From Desulfocapsa sp. (lineage in GTDB: Bacteria > Desulfobacterota > Desulfobulbia > Desulfobulbales > Desulfocapsaceae), in NCBI GenBank assembly GCA_030145625.1, contig JAQYVF010000020.1:1-61924 (forward strand): a stretch of 61,924 nucleotides of DNA. The letters run 5' to 3'. Positions 26,822-36,085 of the stretch are shown here, piece by piece (position 1 is the stretch's first letter; each line of letters starts with the position of its first letter). Below the pieces are notes generated by a model. That model made no database searches and had not been told where the DNA came from. It worked only from the letters and a program-made list of their open reading frames with translations. Made by a program: the position numbers and the translations under genes.

Positions 26822-28186
26822 ATGAAACACGAAAATTCGCAAAGCAGTAGTGCAAAACTCTTCGGCAGTTCTTTTGAAAAATCCTTTAAACAGGCCATGA
26901 CACCGTTTGAGGAGTTTGTCCATGCCGAGGCTTCCTCAGGTTTGCTCCTCATGGCCTGCACAATCGCCGCCCTGGTTATAGCCAATACGGGTTTGTACAC
27001 TGCCTATGATGCCATCCTGCATACCAAAATAACCATTGGCGGTGGGGATTTTGTAATCTCTCTCAGCCTGCATCACTGGATCAATGACGGCCTGATGGCC
27101 CTTTTCTTTTTTACTGTCGGACTGGAAATCAAACGGGAGATCCTCGTCGGTGAGCTTGCCGACCGCCGGCAGGCCATTCTTCCCATAGCTGGTGCACTGG
27201 GAGGTATGATCATACCAGCCCTGATCTACGTCGCTATCAATGGCAACAGCGACGCCATTGACGGCTGGGGAATCCCTATGGCCACGGATATCGCCTTTGC
27301 CATGGGAGTACTGGCTCTGCTTGGAAAACGTGTTCCAAGGCCGCTGATTGGTTTTCTTCTGGCACTGGCCATCGTCGATGATTTAGGTGCAGTCCTCGTC
27401 ATTGCCGCCTTTTATACCGACCAGATCAACACCTCAGCACTCCTCTTTGCCGGCGGGGCCCTGATAATGCTGATCCTTTCAAATATGGCTGGAATCCGCC
27501 GCCCTCTCCCCTATGTCGTCTTTGGCATACTGCTCTGGCTGGGAATGCTCAAATCCGGTGTTCATGCCACCCTTGCCGGGGTAATCACCGCACTCACCAT
27601 ACCTGCCAACTCCTACTGTGAAGCCCTGCCCTTTGTTCAGCGGATGCGCGAGCTCAATACGCAGTTTGAAGACCTCAATGAACAGCGTAAACATATTATG
27701 GAAAATGGCAGCCAACAAAAAATCCTGCAATCCATGGAAAATTTTGTCCATAAAATGGAAAGCCCCCTGCAACGCATGGAACACAATCTGCACACCTGGG
27801 TCTCATTTCTGATTATTCCCATTTTTGCTCTCGCCAATGCAGGAATTCCCATCGACCTATCTACATTAGGCGTTACCATGATGCATCCGGTGACTCTTGG
27901 TGTTATCCTGGGACTTATCGTTGGAAAACTCATCGGCATATCCTTCTTTTCCTGGCTGGTGGTCAAGATAGGATGGAGTCGCCTGCCCCAGGGGGTAACC
28001 ATGGGTCAGATTACAAGTGTCGCCCTCCTTGCCGGAATCGGTTTCACCATGTCCATTTTTATTGCAGGACTGGCCTTTGACAATCCACACTACCTACTCA
28101 ACGCCAAGATTGGTATCCTCGCTGCATCACTTGCTGCCGGGATTATCGGATATATTGCTTTACTGCTGAGTACCCAAAAATCGTAA
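26822..28186 (+). CDS. nhaA: Na+/H+ antiporter NhaA
   Basis: A 454-residue inner-membrane antiporter. The Na+/H+ site is intact: Asp186-Asp187 in ALAIVDDLGAV and the Asp of PMATDIAFAMGVLALLG; the start HAEASSGLLLMACTIAALVIAN is typical. It is longer than the 388-residue E. coli protein because of an N-terminal extension and a charged helical insert at about 270-320 (TQFEDLNEQRKHIMENG region) in the loop before TM9. It exchanges Na+ for H+ for pH and salt homeostasis, which fits a marine or saline habitat (inference). Confidence 0.96.
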   Translation: MKHENSQSSSAKLFGSSFEKSFKQAMTPFEEFVHAEASSGLLLMACTIAALVIANTGLYTAYDAILHTKITIGGGDFVISLSLHHWINDGLMALFFFTVGLEIKREILVGELADRRQAILPIAGALGGMIIPALIYVAINGNSDAIDGWGIPMATDIAFAMGVLALLGKRVPRPLIGFLLALAIVDDLGAVLVIAAFYTDQINTSALLFAGGALIMLILSNMAGIRRPLPYVVFGILLWLGMLKSGVHATLAGVITALTIPANSYCEALPFVQRMRELNTQFEDLNEQRKHIMENGSQQKILQSMENFVHKMESPLQRMEHNLHTWVSFLIIPIFALANAGIPIDLSTLGVTMMHPVTLGVILGLIVGKLIGISFFSWLVVKIGWSRLPQGVTMGQITSVALLAGIGFTMSIFIAGLAFDNPHYLLNAKIGILAASLAAGIIGYIALLLSTQKS

Positions 28187-28205
28187 CAGAGAGCCACTTC
28201 TTCTC

Positions 28206-29822
28206 ATGTCACTTACAGCAACACTCTTCGACCTTATTAAGGGCTGCCCCAGAAATATCAAGAGACGCCTTCTGCGCGATATTCTACTCATCCTCTTTGT
28301 GACTTCCGGAGCCATTCTGGCCATTGTCATGGTCCAGGGAATCAAAACCCAGAACGACATTTCCACGGCCCTTATTAATGACTCCAATCGTCTGGTAAAA
28401 AAACGTTTCAAGTCCTTTACCGCGCCACTCGACAACACCATGAAACTCCTCGCCAAGTGGGGTGAATCCAACCTGCTCAAACTCGACGACCCCGAGCTTC
28501 TTGCCCGACAATTCCAGGCTCTCATGGAGATTCAACCAGCTATCAGCTCAATAGCTCTTGCCGACACTGAGACAAACGAAGTGAGCCTTTCTCATCACAA
28601 AAACCAGTGGTTTTTATATGAGCATCGTAAAGGACTGGCAATTACCTCAAACCTGATTAACGGAAAGCTTGTCAACAAAGAAGAAAACCCAAATGACAGC
28701 TACAATCCGGCACAATCCCTCTGGTTTCGTGGAGCAATGACCATTTCCCCTGCCGGAAGCCTCTTTTTGACCGACCCCCATATCCTTCAAGGGTCAGAAG
28801 AGATCGGGATCACTGCAAGCCTTAGCTGGTCGAAACGTGACACCTCGAACAACTCTTTTATATCTTCCTTCTCCTTTACGATAAAAGAGCTCATGCTCTT
28901 CATGGAAGATCTTGAGATTACCGAAAATGGCCACATACTGCTGCTGCAAAAGAACGGAACCCTCCTGAGCAACATTAGAAATAACAGTCAGCAGACGTCA
29001 ACTGCCGTCTCCTTGCAAAAAGGAAAAAACCTGTCAGAACAACTTCTTCGCACCGTGACCAAAAAACTTCAGGAAGGCTCCGGCGACCCCAACAAAATTA
29101 TTTCCATAAAGAACAACAACAGTACATGGTGGCTTGGATTCACCCCACTCCATGAGCTGACTCAGGATGTATGGGTTGCTATTGTCATTCCGGAAAGCGA
29201 CATCTTTTCCAATCTGCGTAATCAATGGCTCCGTTTTGGTATGTTGGCCGGGTCCATTCTCCTGGCGGGTATCCTCATGACTATCTTTCTGGTTCGGAGA
29301 TACAGCCACCAGCTCAAAGACCTTCCCCAACAGCATATTGACAGCTATGGCTACGAAAACGAGATAGCAGCACTCATCCGAGCAGGTGAATCATCCACCC
29401 TGGAATTCAAATCAACCATGCGCGCCAACCTCAAAACAGGAAAACATGGGAAAGAGATCGAGCTTGCCTGGCTCAAGACTGTGACAGCATTCATGAACAG
29501 TGATGGTGGAATCCTCCTTATCGGAATAGAAGATGACGGAAATATTTTAGGTATTGATGCAGATGATTTTGCCAATGAAGATAAATGCCGACTTCATTTC
29601 AAAAACCTGATCAACTCGCATATCGGAGCCGAATCTTCCCGCTTTATTCATCTCAAGATTGTGACCATTCACGATAAAACCATACTCATCATCGAATGTG
29701 AACGGGTGCGTCGGCCGGTCTTCCTCTCGGTCGGCAAAAATGAAGATTTTTTCATCCGTTCAGGACCGTCAAGCATGAAACTCTCCATGAGCCAAATGAT
29801 AAAATATCTATCAGAACGCTGA
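28206..29822 (+). CDS. Membrane sensor protein with Schlafen-type AlbA_2 domain
   Basis: A 538-residue protein. TM1 about 25-45, an extracytoplasmic part of about 290 residues with a Cache-like look (IQPAISSIALADTETNEVSLSH, LWFRGAMTISPAGSLFLTDP, GHILLLQKNGTLLSN), TM2 about 337-358, then a cytoplasmic AlbA_2 domain at about 390-525 (ESSTLEFKST, FMNSDGGILLIGIEDDGNILGID). AlbA_2/Schlafen domains bind or cleave nucleic acids and are normally soluble. No kinase, GGDEF or ATPase is present, so the AlbA_2 domain is the only output. The gene starts 19 bp after nhaA. Confidence 0.85.
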   Translation: MSLTATLFDLIKGCPRNIKRRLLRDILLILFVTSGAILAIVMVQGIKTQNDISTALINDSNRLVKKRFKSFTAPLDNTMKLLAKWGESNLLKLDDPELLARQFQALMEIQPAISSIALADTETNEVSLSHHKNQWFLYEHRKGLAITSNLINGKLVNKEENPNDSYNPAQSLWFRGAMTISPAGSLFLTDPHILQGSEEIGITASLSWSKRDTSNNSFISSFSFTIKELMLFMEDLEITENGHILLLQKNGTLLSNIRNNSQQTSTAVSLQKGKNLSEQLLRTVTKKLQEGSGDPNKIISIKNNNSTWWLGFTPLHELTQDVWVAIVIPESDIFSNLRNQWLRFGMLAGSILLAGILMTIFLVRRYSHQLKDLPQQHIDSYGYENEIAALIRAGESSTLEFKSTMRANLKTGKHGKEIELAWLKTVTAFMNSDGGILLIGIEDDGNILGIDADDFANEDKCRLHFKNLINSHIGAESSRFIHLKIVTIHDKTILIIECERVRRPVFLSVGKNEDFFIRSGPSSMKLSMSQMIKYLSER

Positions 29823-29874
29823 TTCTACGTTCTCTCTCCACAAAACTGTTTTCACAATACCCTCAGGAATCTCC

Positions 29875-30684
29875 ATGTCCAGACCGAATTTTCAACATAT
29901 AACCTCTCGCTGCTTTATCAATGCCCCCTGGTATGACCTCAAAGAGAGGTATCTCGATCTTTTTCTTACGCATGGTATTCAGCCGGAGATTGGCCTGGAA
30001 GGTCTCTGTCTCTACGAGGAACCCAGAGACGAATTCATTAAAATAGCTAAAATCCTGCAAGATAACGGTCTCGACTGCACCCTGCATGCGCCATTCTTTG
30101 ACCTTGCTCCAGGTGCCCTTGATCCTGAAATATTAGAAGCCAGCCGCAGTAAGTTGCGCAAAGCCTTCAGCCTGATCGAAGTCTTTCGCCCAAAATCAAT
30201 TGTTTGTCATCTGAATTATGAACAAAATAAACAGGGTTACAAAGAAAAAGAGTGGCGGATTGCAGCTATCGAGACATGGAAAGAACTCACACAGATCGCT
30301 GCTGCCTCAGAGACCATTCTCATGTTGGAAAACACCTACGAAAACAGTCCCGTGGCCCACGAAACCATCCTTTCCACATTGAATTCTTCCCATGCCCGCT
30401 TCTGCCTCGATGCAGGCCACCTCATGAGCTTTGCCAAGACAGGCTGGCAGGAATGGCTACCCAGACTCTCTCCCTGGTTGGGTCAGCTCCACCTCCATGA
30501 CAACAACGGCAACGAAGATCAGCATCTCGGCTTAGGATTAGGTTCCTTTGATTTTAAAGGCCTGTTTGACTTCCTGGCAACAAACGACCTCCATCCCCTA
30601 GTCACCCTGGAACCCCACAGTGAAGAAGATATGTGGCAGGCCCTGGAATATCTAGACCGAACAGCCTTACTGGAGCAACTCTGA
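29875..30684 (+). CDS. TIM-barrel sugar phosphate isomerase/epimerase-like protein
   Basis: A 269-residue protein of the AP-endonuclease-2/xylose isomerase-like family. Candidate metal ligands appear in the usual order: Glu in LMLENTYE, Asp and His in CLDAGH, His in LHLHDNNG and Glu in TLEPHS. The early phrase LDCTLHAPFFDL also fits. Substrates of this family range from inosose to hydroxypyruvate and DNA abasic sites, and cannot be set here. It follows the AlbA_2 sensor by 52 bp. The next 400 bp (30685-31093) show no convincing gene. Confidence 0.85.
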   Translation: MSRPNFQHITSRCFINAPWYDLKERYLDLFLTHGIQPEIGLEGLCLYEEPRDEFIKIAKILQDNGLDCTLHAPFFDLAPGALDPEILEASRSKLRKAFSLIEVFRPKSIVCHLNYEQNKQGYKEKEWRIAAIETWKELTQIAAASETILMLENTYENSPVAHETILSTLNSSHARFCLDAGHLMSFAKTGWQEWLPRLSPWLGQLHLHDNNGNEDQHLGLGLGSFDFKGLFDFLATNDLHPLVTLEPHSEEDMWQALEYLDRTALLEQL

Positions 30685-31093
30685 ACAAAACAGAAAAAGA
30701 GCTGGCAGTTTTACCTGACTGGCTTTTTGATGATAGATGAGATGATAAGAAATCGCTTTGCCAAACAAGCGATCAGGAAGATGAAAAATACTCAAAAGAC
30801 TATTTCCACCTCAAAATTGTCTGGGAAAATGTCTTTGCTTCTCGATGAAAAATTGAGAACCTAGACACAAACCGCTTTTGACAAACATAACAGCAAACCA
30901 AAATAAATTCCTCTCAAGAACCTTATATCATACCATTCTCACTGCATTCCCTCCCGCAAATCACAAGGACGAGCCAACCCGTTCTGCTTCACCAAGGTGT
31001 CAATCATAGGTGACACTTGGTTCTTCATACCCGGGCCAGCTATCGTCAAAATGCTCGCATTGGATCTTCCTGTGATTTGTGTTTGCCCATAGT

Positions 31094-31573
31094 TTATCCT
31101 TTTGAGTCAATGAACCAGAATATGATGAGGACGAGGGGCATGAGGATGTCCCAGTAAAAGACGAATCCGGCATTTCCACGTTCTTTGTTCCGGTTCTTGA
31201 TTTGCTCGAGGATGTGCCCCACAGCACACCCCCACATGAAAATGGTAAATACGATGATTGTGGCGAGCCAGAATCCATTGTCAAACCAGCCGCAGCATAC
31301 TCCCAGTGTACCGATACCAAGGTTGGCCAGTCCCACTTCTTGCTGAAACGGATTGCCTTTTGGCCAGCCGATATATTCGGCGATGATGTCCGCTTTGAAA
31401 AGGTGTCCGAAGGCAAATCCGAGTGCTTGCGCTCCGACGCCGTAGATGAGCAGATTGGTAAGGATGATGTGTGTCCAGTGGCCGGTGCCCTGCTGAATGA
31501 GTCCGGTGATGGAAAAGGTGACTACAAGTAACAACGGAATATAAATACCGTAGTCCGTAAATAGTTTTCTCAT
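31094..31573 (-). CDS. DUF6790-type integral membrane protein
   Basis: A 159-residue protein with about four membrane helices (YIPLLLVVTFSITGLI, ILTNLLIYGVGAQAL, FWLATIIVFTIFMWG, ILMPLVLIIFWFI) and the conserved central phrase EYIGWPKGNPFQQEVGLANLGIG of the DUF6790 family. Function unknown. Start ATG 31573 chosen because the upstream extension is not hydrophobic or conserved-looking. It follows the serine hydrolase gene on the same strand by 74 bp. Confidence 0.75.
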   Translation of the reverse strand: MRKLFTDYGIYIPLLLVVTFSITGLIQQGTGHWTHIILTNLLIYGVGAQALGFAFGHLFKADIIAEYIGWPKGNPFQQEVGLANLGIGTLGVCCGWFDNGFWLATIIVFTIFMWGCAVGHILEQIKNRNKERGNAGFVFYWDILMPLVLIIFWFIDSKG

Positions 31574-31647
31574 ATCAGGCCTTATATAAACATGTTTGCT
31601 GATTTTGAATAGCGTAAGGCATGGCGCATGGTTTTGCGAGGGGGCCA

Positions 31648-33642
31648 TTAATCAGTAAGTGTCACGACAAAGTCATCCCCTGCCGCGCCGACAAAAGAGA
31701 TATAGCTTCCCTTAGCAACAACGATTGGCAGTACACTGATATCCAGGCTGTCGAAAACAAGTTTCTTATCTTGAGCAAACACCATGACTCTGCCATCGGA
31801 TGGAATTGAACAGGAGAAAACAGCTTGCTTATCAGTTTTTCGCCATTCGTTCAAACCCTCAGCCCCGATGCTAATCGTATCTCCAGTACTTGGCAGAGAA
31901 ATGACATTGGCTGCTTCTGAATAGATAAAATTACCGGTTTGAAGCCATCGCTGACCATCGACTTCCTCCAATCGTAACGTCAACAGGTCCCTGGCGTATT
32001 TCATACACATACCCGCAGAACTCTCACTATCGAGCTTCAATAGCATCATATTGCCGGCATCAAAAAAAATATATCCTGGTAACTCTGGTATCCGTCCGGT
32101 TTCTGCAATGTTCACAATAAAATCATAATTTGTGACATTACGAAAAACCCACAGTTTCTTGTCGAATAAAGATCCTGTCCATGGAGAATTCACCTTTGCT
32201 ATACTTTCGGCAATGACCATATAGGAAGCGGAGTTCTCGCCCACTGCAAGCAGAAGGTAATTTGCCCCCCCATACGGTTTTAACCAATATTTATTGCCGC
32301 TTTCTGAATGATAATAGCCATCATCTCTATACTGCGAAGAATCGGCAGCAACAAATTGTTCTCCATCCCAGGAGCTTGTCTCCAGGGTATTGGAATCTCG
32401 ATCAAAGCTTATTTTCATAATGGCATTAGAGGTAGCATAGATCCCGGCAAGCTCAACCATTGAGGCTGGAATAACAGCAGGTTCAGGAGGAAGCAAAAGC
32501 GTATGTTTATCAGCCACTCTTTTCTTTCCTTCCAGCACTGCCTGCATAATCTTTTCCGTCACCGAAGTTGCATCGATATCCGGTCCGGCAAAAAGCACAG
32601 CAACCGTCAACCTTTCCTCCGGTACAACCAGAATGAAAGATGAAAACTCTATGGTACCGCCACTTTTCCCCAAAGCCGTAATGCCCTGTTCAGCAAATTC
32701 CCTCTTCTGCACGAAATCCCAGCCTAATCCAAAATTTAATAATGTTCTTTCGCCAACAGCGGTTTCAGGTCCATACTGAGCTTTGGTAAATTCGACAATT
32801 GAAGCCGCTGATAACACCTTATTGCTATACAAAATAGTTGTAAAATTGCACAGATCTTCAGCGGTAGAAGAGATACCACCGGTAGCAAATGCGCTGACAT
32901 ACTCAAGAGGCATAAGAGATCCTGTTTGCTTGTACACCTGTGTAATATTCTTATTTCCATCCTTAAAAGAGCAACTACTGTGAACCATTTGTAATGGTTC
33001 AAATATTACTTGTTGCAGGTAGTCGGCATATGACATACCACTCACCTGTTCAATAACAGCTTCTGCAACAGTCAAACCATCGTTGCAGTAGACACTCAAC
33101 ATGCCTGGCTCATGTTTGAGCCTATTGTCTGTGAGATACGCCAGGGTTTCGCCAATATAATTTGGATTTCCACGAGAACCAAACGCGTTCCTCAAGTTTG
33201 TTCCCGGCAGACCTGATGTATGATTCAGCAACATCCGTACGGTGATATCCTGATATCTTTTGTCTACCATACGAAATTTTTCCAGATACCTCGTCACAGG
33301 TGCATCCAGTTCAACTTTTCCCTGATCAACCAGGCTCAACATGGCAACGGCGGTAAAGATCTTGCTGACAGAACCTATATTAAACTGGGTCTCTCTATCG
33401 ACCGGCAGAGACTTTTCACGATTGCGCATGCCAAACTGTTCTGAATAGACAATTTTCCCATCATCCATGATCGCAACTGCGGCAGACGAGCCATTGTTGG
33501 TAGATAATTCTTTCCAGATATCGATACGGGCATCTTCGATGGCCGAGGTATAAACAGAACCTTCTGTGGGGACACCACTCTGTGCAATGAATGCATTTCC
33601 ACATAGAAGAAATATAACCCAGACAATGAATAGCTGTTTCAT
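31648..33642 (-). CDS. Exported serine hydrolase (class C beta-lactamase family)
   Basis: A 664-residue protein with a signal peptide (1-20). The beta-lactamase/transpeptidase-like domain (about 35-375) has nucleophile Ser91 in S-V-S-K94, Tyr185-Cys-Asn187, and the KSGG triad motif (GKSGGTIEF). The other part (about 390-664) is beta-rich and typical of long family members. Such proteins are more often esterases or D-aminopeptidases than antibiotic-inactivating enzymes. ATG 33642 has a good ribosome-binding site (AAAGGAT). Confidence 0.88.
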   Translation of the reverse strand: MKQLFIVWVIFLLCGNAFIAQSGVPTEGSVYTSAIEDARIDIWKELSTNNGSSAAVAIMDDGKIVYSEQFGMRNREKSLPVDRETQFNIGSVSKIFTAVAMLSLVDQGKVELDAPVTRYLEKFRMVDKRYQDITVRMLLNHTSGLPGTNLRNAFGSRGNPNYIGETLAYLTDNRLKHEPGMLSVYCNDGLTVAEAVIEQVSGMSYADYLQQVIFEPLQMVHSSCSFKDGNKNITQVYKQTGSLMPLEYVSAFATGGISSTAEDLCNFTTILYSNKVLSAASIVEFTKAQYGPETAVGERTLLNFGLGWDFVQKREFAEQGITALGKSGGTIEFSSFILVVPEERLTVAVLFAGPDIDATSVTEKIMQAVLEGKKRVADKHTLLLPPEPAVIPASMVELAGIYATSNAIMKISFDRDSNTLETSSWDGEQFVAADSSQYRDDGYYHSESGNKYWLKPYGGANYLLLAVGENSASYMVIAESIAKVNSPWTGSLFDKKLWVFRNVTNYDFIVNIAETGRIPELPGYIFFDAGNMMLLKLDSESSAGMCMKYARDLLTLRLEEVDGQRWLQTGNFIYSEAANVISLPSTGDTISIGAEGLNEWRKTDKQAVFSCSIPSDGRVMVFAQDKKLVFDSLDISVLPIVVAKGSYISFVGAAGDDFVVTLTD

Positions 33643-33705
33643 GGTAAATCCTTTTATTACTCACAAGTTATGAGAAGTCAATTGTCTCTTCTCGCCCCTG
33701 TTTGA

Positions 33706-34974
33706 CTATCGTAGTTCTGCCAACTGAGAGTAGATCGCTCTACCTCCCAAGCGATTGGCAACCAGACTGGCACTGAGACAGGTGACCATCAGAGGAAGAA
33801 TAAGTTCATAACTTCTGGTCATTTCAACAATAAGAACGATACCGGTAATGGGTGCCTGCACAGTTGCGGCAAAGAGGGCTCCCATTCCTCCAATTGCAAA
33901 AACCCCAGCATGTTCAACAAGGCCTGGAAAAATCATAAACACAATCTGTCCATACCAGAGTCCAAAGAACGTCCCAAGAGCTAGCATGGGGGCAAAAATA
34001 CCGCCAGGTGTGCCAATGGAGTACGAACACAGAGAGAAGAAAAAGCGCAGGACAAAAATGAGCAGCATGGCCCTGGTAGAGAAATGGTGGTTGAGGGCAA
34101 GTTCCAGACCATTATGACCACTGCCGGTCACAACAGGAAAGAAGTATCCGGCAAGACAAATACCGACGGCAACGAGAGCCGCAAACAGGTACGGCCTCAC
34201 TCCTTTCTGCTTTTTACTAAAAGAGACACCGGAAATCAGAAGCCGGTTAAACAAGGTACCGATCACCCCGAAACAGACACCAAGAAGCACGAAAAGAGGT
34301 AAGGATGCGAGAGAAGGACACTGAAAAGAGGCATTGATAATATCTGATTGCTGGCCGTTAAGAAACTGCACCACAACCACTGAAAGCGTACTTGCCAGAG
34401 TGACTGCCATCAACGAATGAAAATTGTATCTGAACTGATCACGCATCTCTTCAGTGACAAAAATAAGGCCGGCAAGGGGGGCATTAAAGGCCGCGGCAAG
34501 TCCGGCAGCTGCACCGGCGGCCACCAGGACATGATGCTGAAACCGGTCCTGATGACCTTCTCCGCCCACCATTGTGCCCAGCGCGCTGCCCATGTGAATT
34601 GTCGGGCCTTCTCGCCCCAAGACCATACCGGAACCAATGGCCAGAAGGCCTCCCAGGAATTTGACCGGCAATATGCGTCTCCAGCGTATAGTCTTGTGTT
34701 CTTTCAGTGTAATTTCAACCTGCTGAATACCCGATCCCGAGGCCTCAGGAACGATCTTTTTGACCAGAAAAAGCGAGAAAACGACTGCTGCAACAGTCAA
34801 AACGCAAAGAAACAATAAAATGAGAATTGAGCCGTCAATTGAATGAAACAACATCTGCCGCCACGCATCAGCACTATCAAGGACAGTATGAAATAGGGCA
34901 GCAACCAGACCAGTGAGTATCCCAACCAGCCCGCTCTTAACAAGCAACATATTTCCAGTATGCTTTTGATTCAT
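33706..34974 (-). CDS. ClC-type chloride channel/transporter (ClcA-like)
   Basis: A 422-residue membrane protein with the ClC signatures GSGIQQVE, GREGPTIHMGSALG (with the gating Glu) and GTPGGIFAPMLALG, so it is probably a Cl-/H+ antiporter. No C-terminal CBS domains are present. The start is unclear: I use ATG 34974, the first ATG; a TTG at 35025 would add 17 residues, and another ATG at 34950 would still leave the first helix. The upstream 550 bp (34975-35527) contain no clear gene. Confidence 0.9.
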   Translation of the reverse strand: MNQKHTGNMLLVKSGLVGILTGLVAALFHTVLDSADAWRQMLFHSIDGSILILLFLCVLTVAAVVFSLFLVKKIVPEASGSGIQQVEITLKEHKTIRWRRILPVKFLGGLLAIGSGMVLGREGPTIHMGSALGTMVGGEGHQDRFQHHVLVAAGAAAGLAAAFNAPLAGLIFVTEEMRDQFRYNFHSLMAVTLASTLSVVVVQFLNGQQSDIINASFQCPSLASLPLFVLLGVCFGVIGTLFNRLLISGVSFSKKQKGVRPYLFAALVAVGICLAGYFFPVVTGSGHNGLELALNHHFSTRAMLLIFVLRFFFSLCSYSIGTPGGIFAPMLALGTFFGLWYGQIVFMIFPGLVEHAGVFAIGGMGALFAATVQAPITGIVLIVEMTRSYELILPLMVTCLSASLVANRLGGRAIYSQLAELR

Positions 34975-35254
34975 CAGCAGAAAATATCCATAAACGAGTT
35001 CCCTAATTTTAATTGTATTGTCCAAATAAAGTCGTTTCCTGTCGAAACTGCCTCCAGGCCGATCTTACAAAAACGATAGCACGTGTGTATGAGAAAATGG
35101 AAGTTTTTCTCCATACAACTCTTATCGGATACAGGAAATACATACCAAATTCAATGATACTTTTCCCCATGGAGAGATCTTCTATTATCGAAACTACAAG
35201 GTACGAGACAATTCCTTGTCAGGATATCAATCTATCCACCAGACACGGAAAATA

Positions 35255-35285
35255 GATATTTCCTATTTGCACTATAGGAAATATC
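35255..35285. repeat. 12-bp perfect inverted repeat
   Basis: GATATTTCCTAT (35255-35266) and ATAGGAAATATC (35274-35285) with 7-bp spacer TTGCACT. It is in the gene-free divergent region between the ClC gene and the rhodanese/double-cubane cluster, so it could be an operator or a hairpin. No adjacent T-run. Confidence 0.6.
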
Positions 35286-35527
35286 AAGCTAATCATTCCT
35301 CACTTTCATTTTTTCAAAACACTCAGGAGTCTCACGGTCTCAGAGAATCGTAGCGAAAAATTGAGAAATCTAATCCAGAGCTTCATGGATTTGAGGCAAA
35401 TAGTTTGGCTGTTTAACGAAAAAGCATAGATATATTGGCCTATTTGTCAAACCTATAACAGGGTTATCTCTAAATCCAATAAATTCACAGACACGCTCAT
35501 CCCGTCAATTAATAAAGGAGAACTCCA

Positions 35528-35947
35528 ATGAAAAGACTTACCATTATTGCCCTATCCCTTCTCTGCCTGTTCAATATGGCAGCCATTTTCGAGAAGTTTA
35601 ATTATCTGGAGCCGGATCAGTTTAAGCAGTGGCTTGAGACGAACAAACCCATGGTCATTGTCGACATCCAGGACAAGGCCTCCTTTGCTGCCCACCATTT
35701 CTCCGGTTCCATAGAAACAAATGCCTTTCCGGTCAAGACTGATGCCGAGAAAAAACAAATTGATACAGCCGTGGCAGCCTATAAAACAAGTGGTCATGAC
35801 GTGGTTGTTATCTGCCCCCGTGGTGGTGGCGGAGCCAAAAGATGCTACTCCTATCTCAAAAGCCAGGGCGTGCCCGAAAACAAACTCACCATCTTAAAAG
35901 GTGGTGCGGATAACTGGCCCTACCGCGACATGCTGATCAGCAACTGA
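35528..35947 (+). CDS. Exported rhodanese-like sulfurtransferase
   Basis: A 139-residue protein with an N-terminal hydrophobic segment (LTIIALSLLCLFNMAAI) that exports or anchors it. The single rhodanese domain has the start LEPDQFKQWL, MVIVDIQDK, and the active-site loop CPRGGGGAKR with Cys96. The loop is longer and more Gly-rich than in standard rhodaneses. It would carry a persulfide on Cys96 in the periplasm. The ATG has a very good ribosome-binding site (AAAGGAGAA). It opens a six-gene same-direction block, 138 bp before the double-cubane gene. Confidence 0.88.
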   Translation: MKRLTIIALSLLCLFNMAAIFEKFNYLEPDQFKQWLETNKPMVIVDIQDKASFAAHHFSGSIETNAFPVKTDAEKKQIDTAVAAYKTSGHDVVVICPRGGGGAKRCYSYLKSQGVPENKLTILKGGADNWPYRDMLISN

Positions 35948-36085
35948 ATGATTGAGCCATTAGAACTGTAGGCTGAGTGCTGAAGGCTAAAAACTGTATT
36001 ACCGGAAATTTAAAAAATATAACAAGGCGATCCGGCAGATCATAAAGAAAAATTATCAGGGCGGTTGCTGATAAGGAACTGAAAG

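Noticed and set aside
30685-31093. Possible gene remnant on the minus strand between the isomerase and DUF6790 genes
   Set aside because: One frame stays open for about 45 codons, but I see no start, no domain and no continuity with a longer gene.
35013-35255. Plus-strand frame of 80 residues upstream of the rhodanese
   Set aside because: No ribosome-binding site, no recognisable domain, and it overlaps the leader of the ClC gene.
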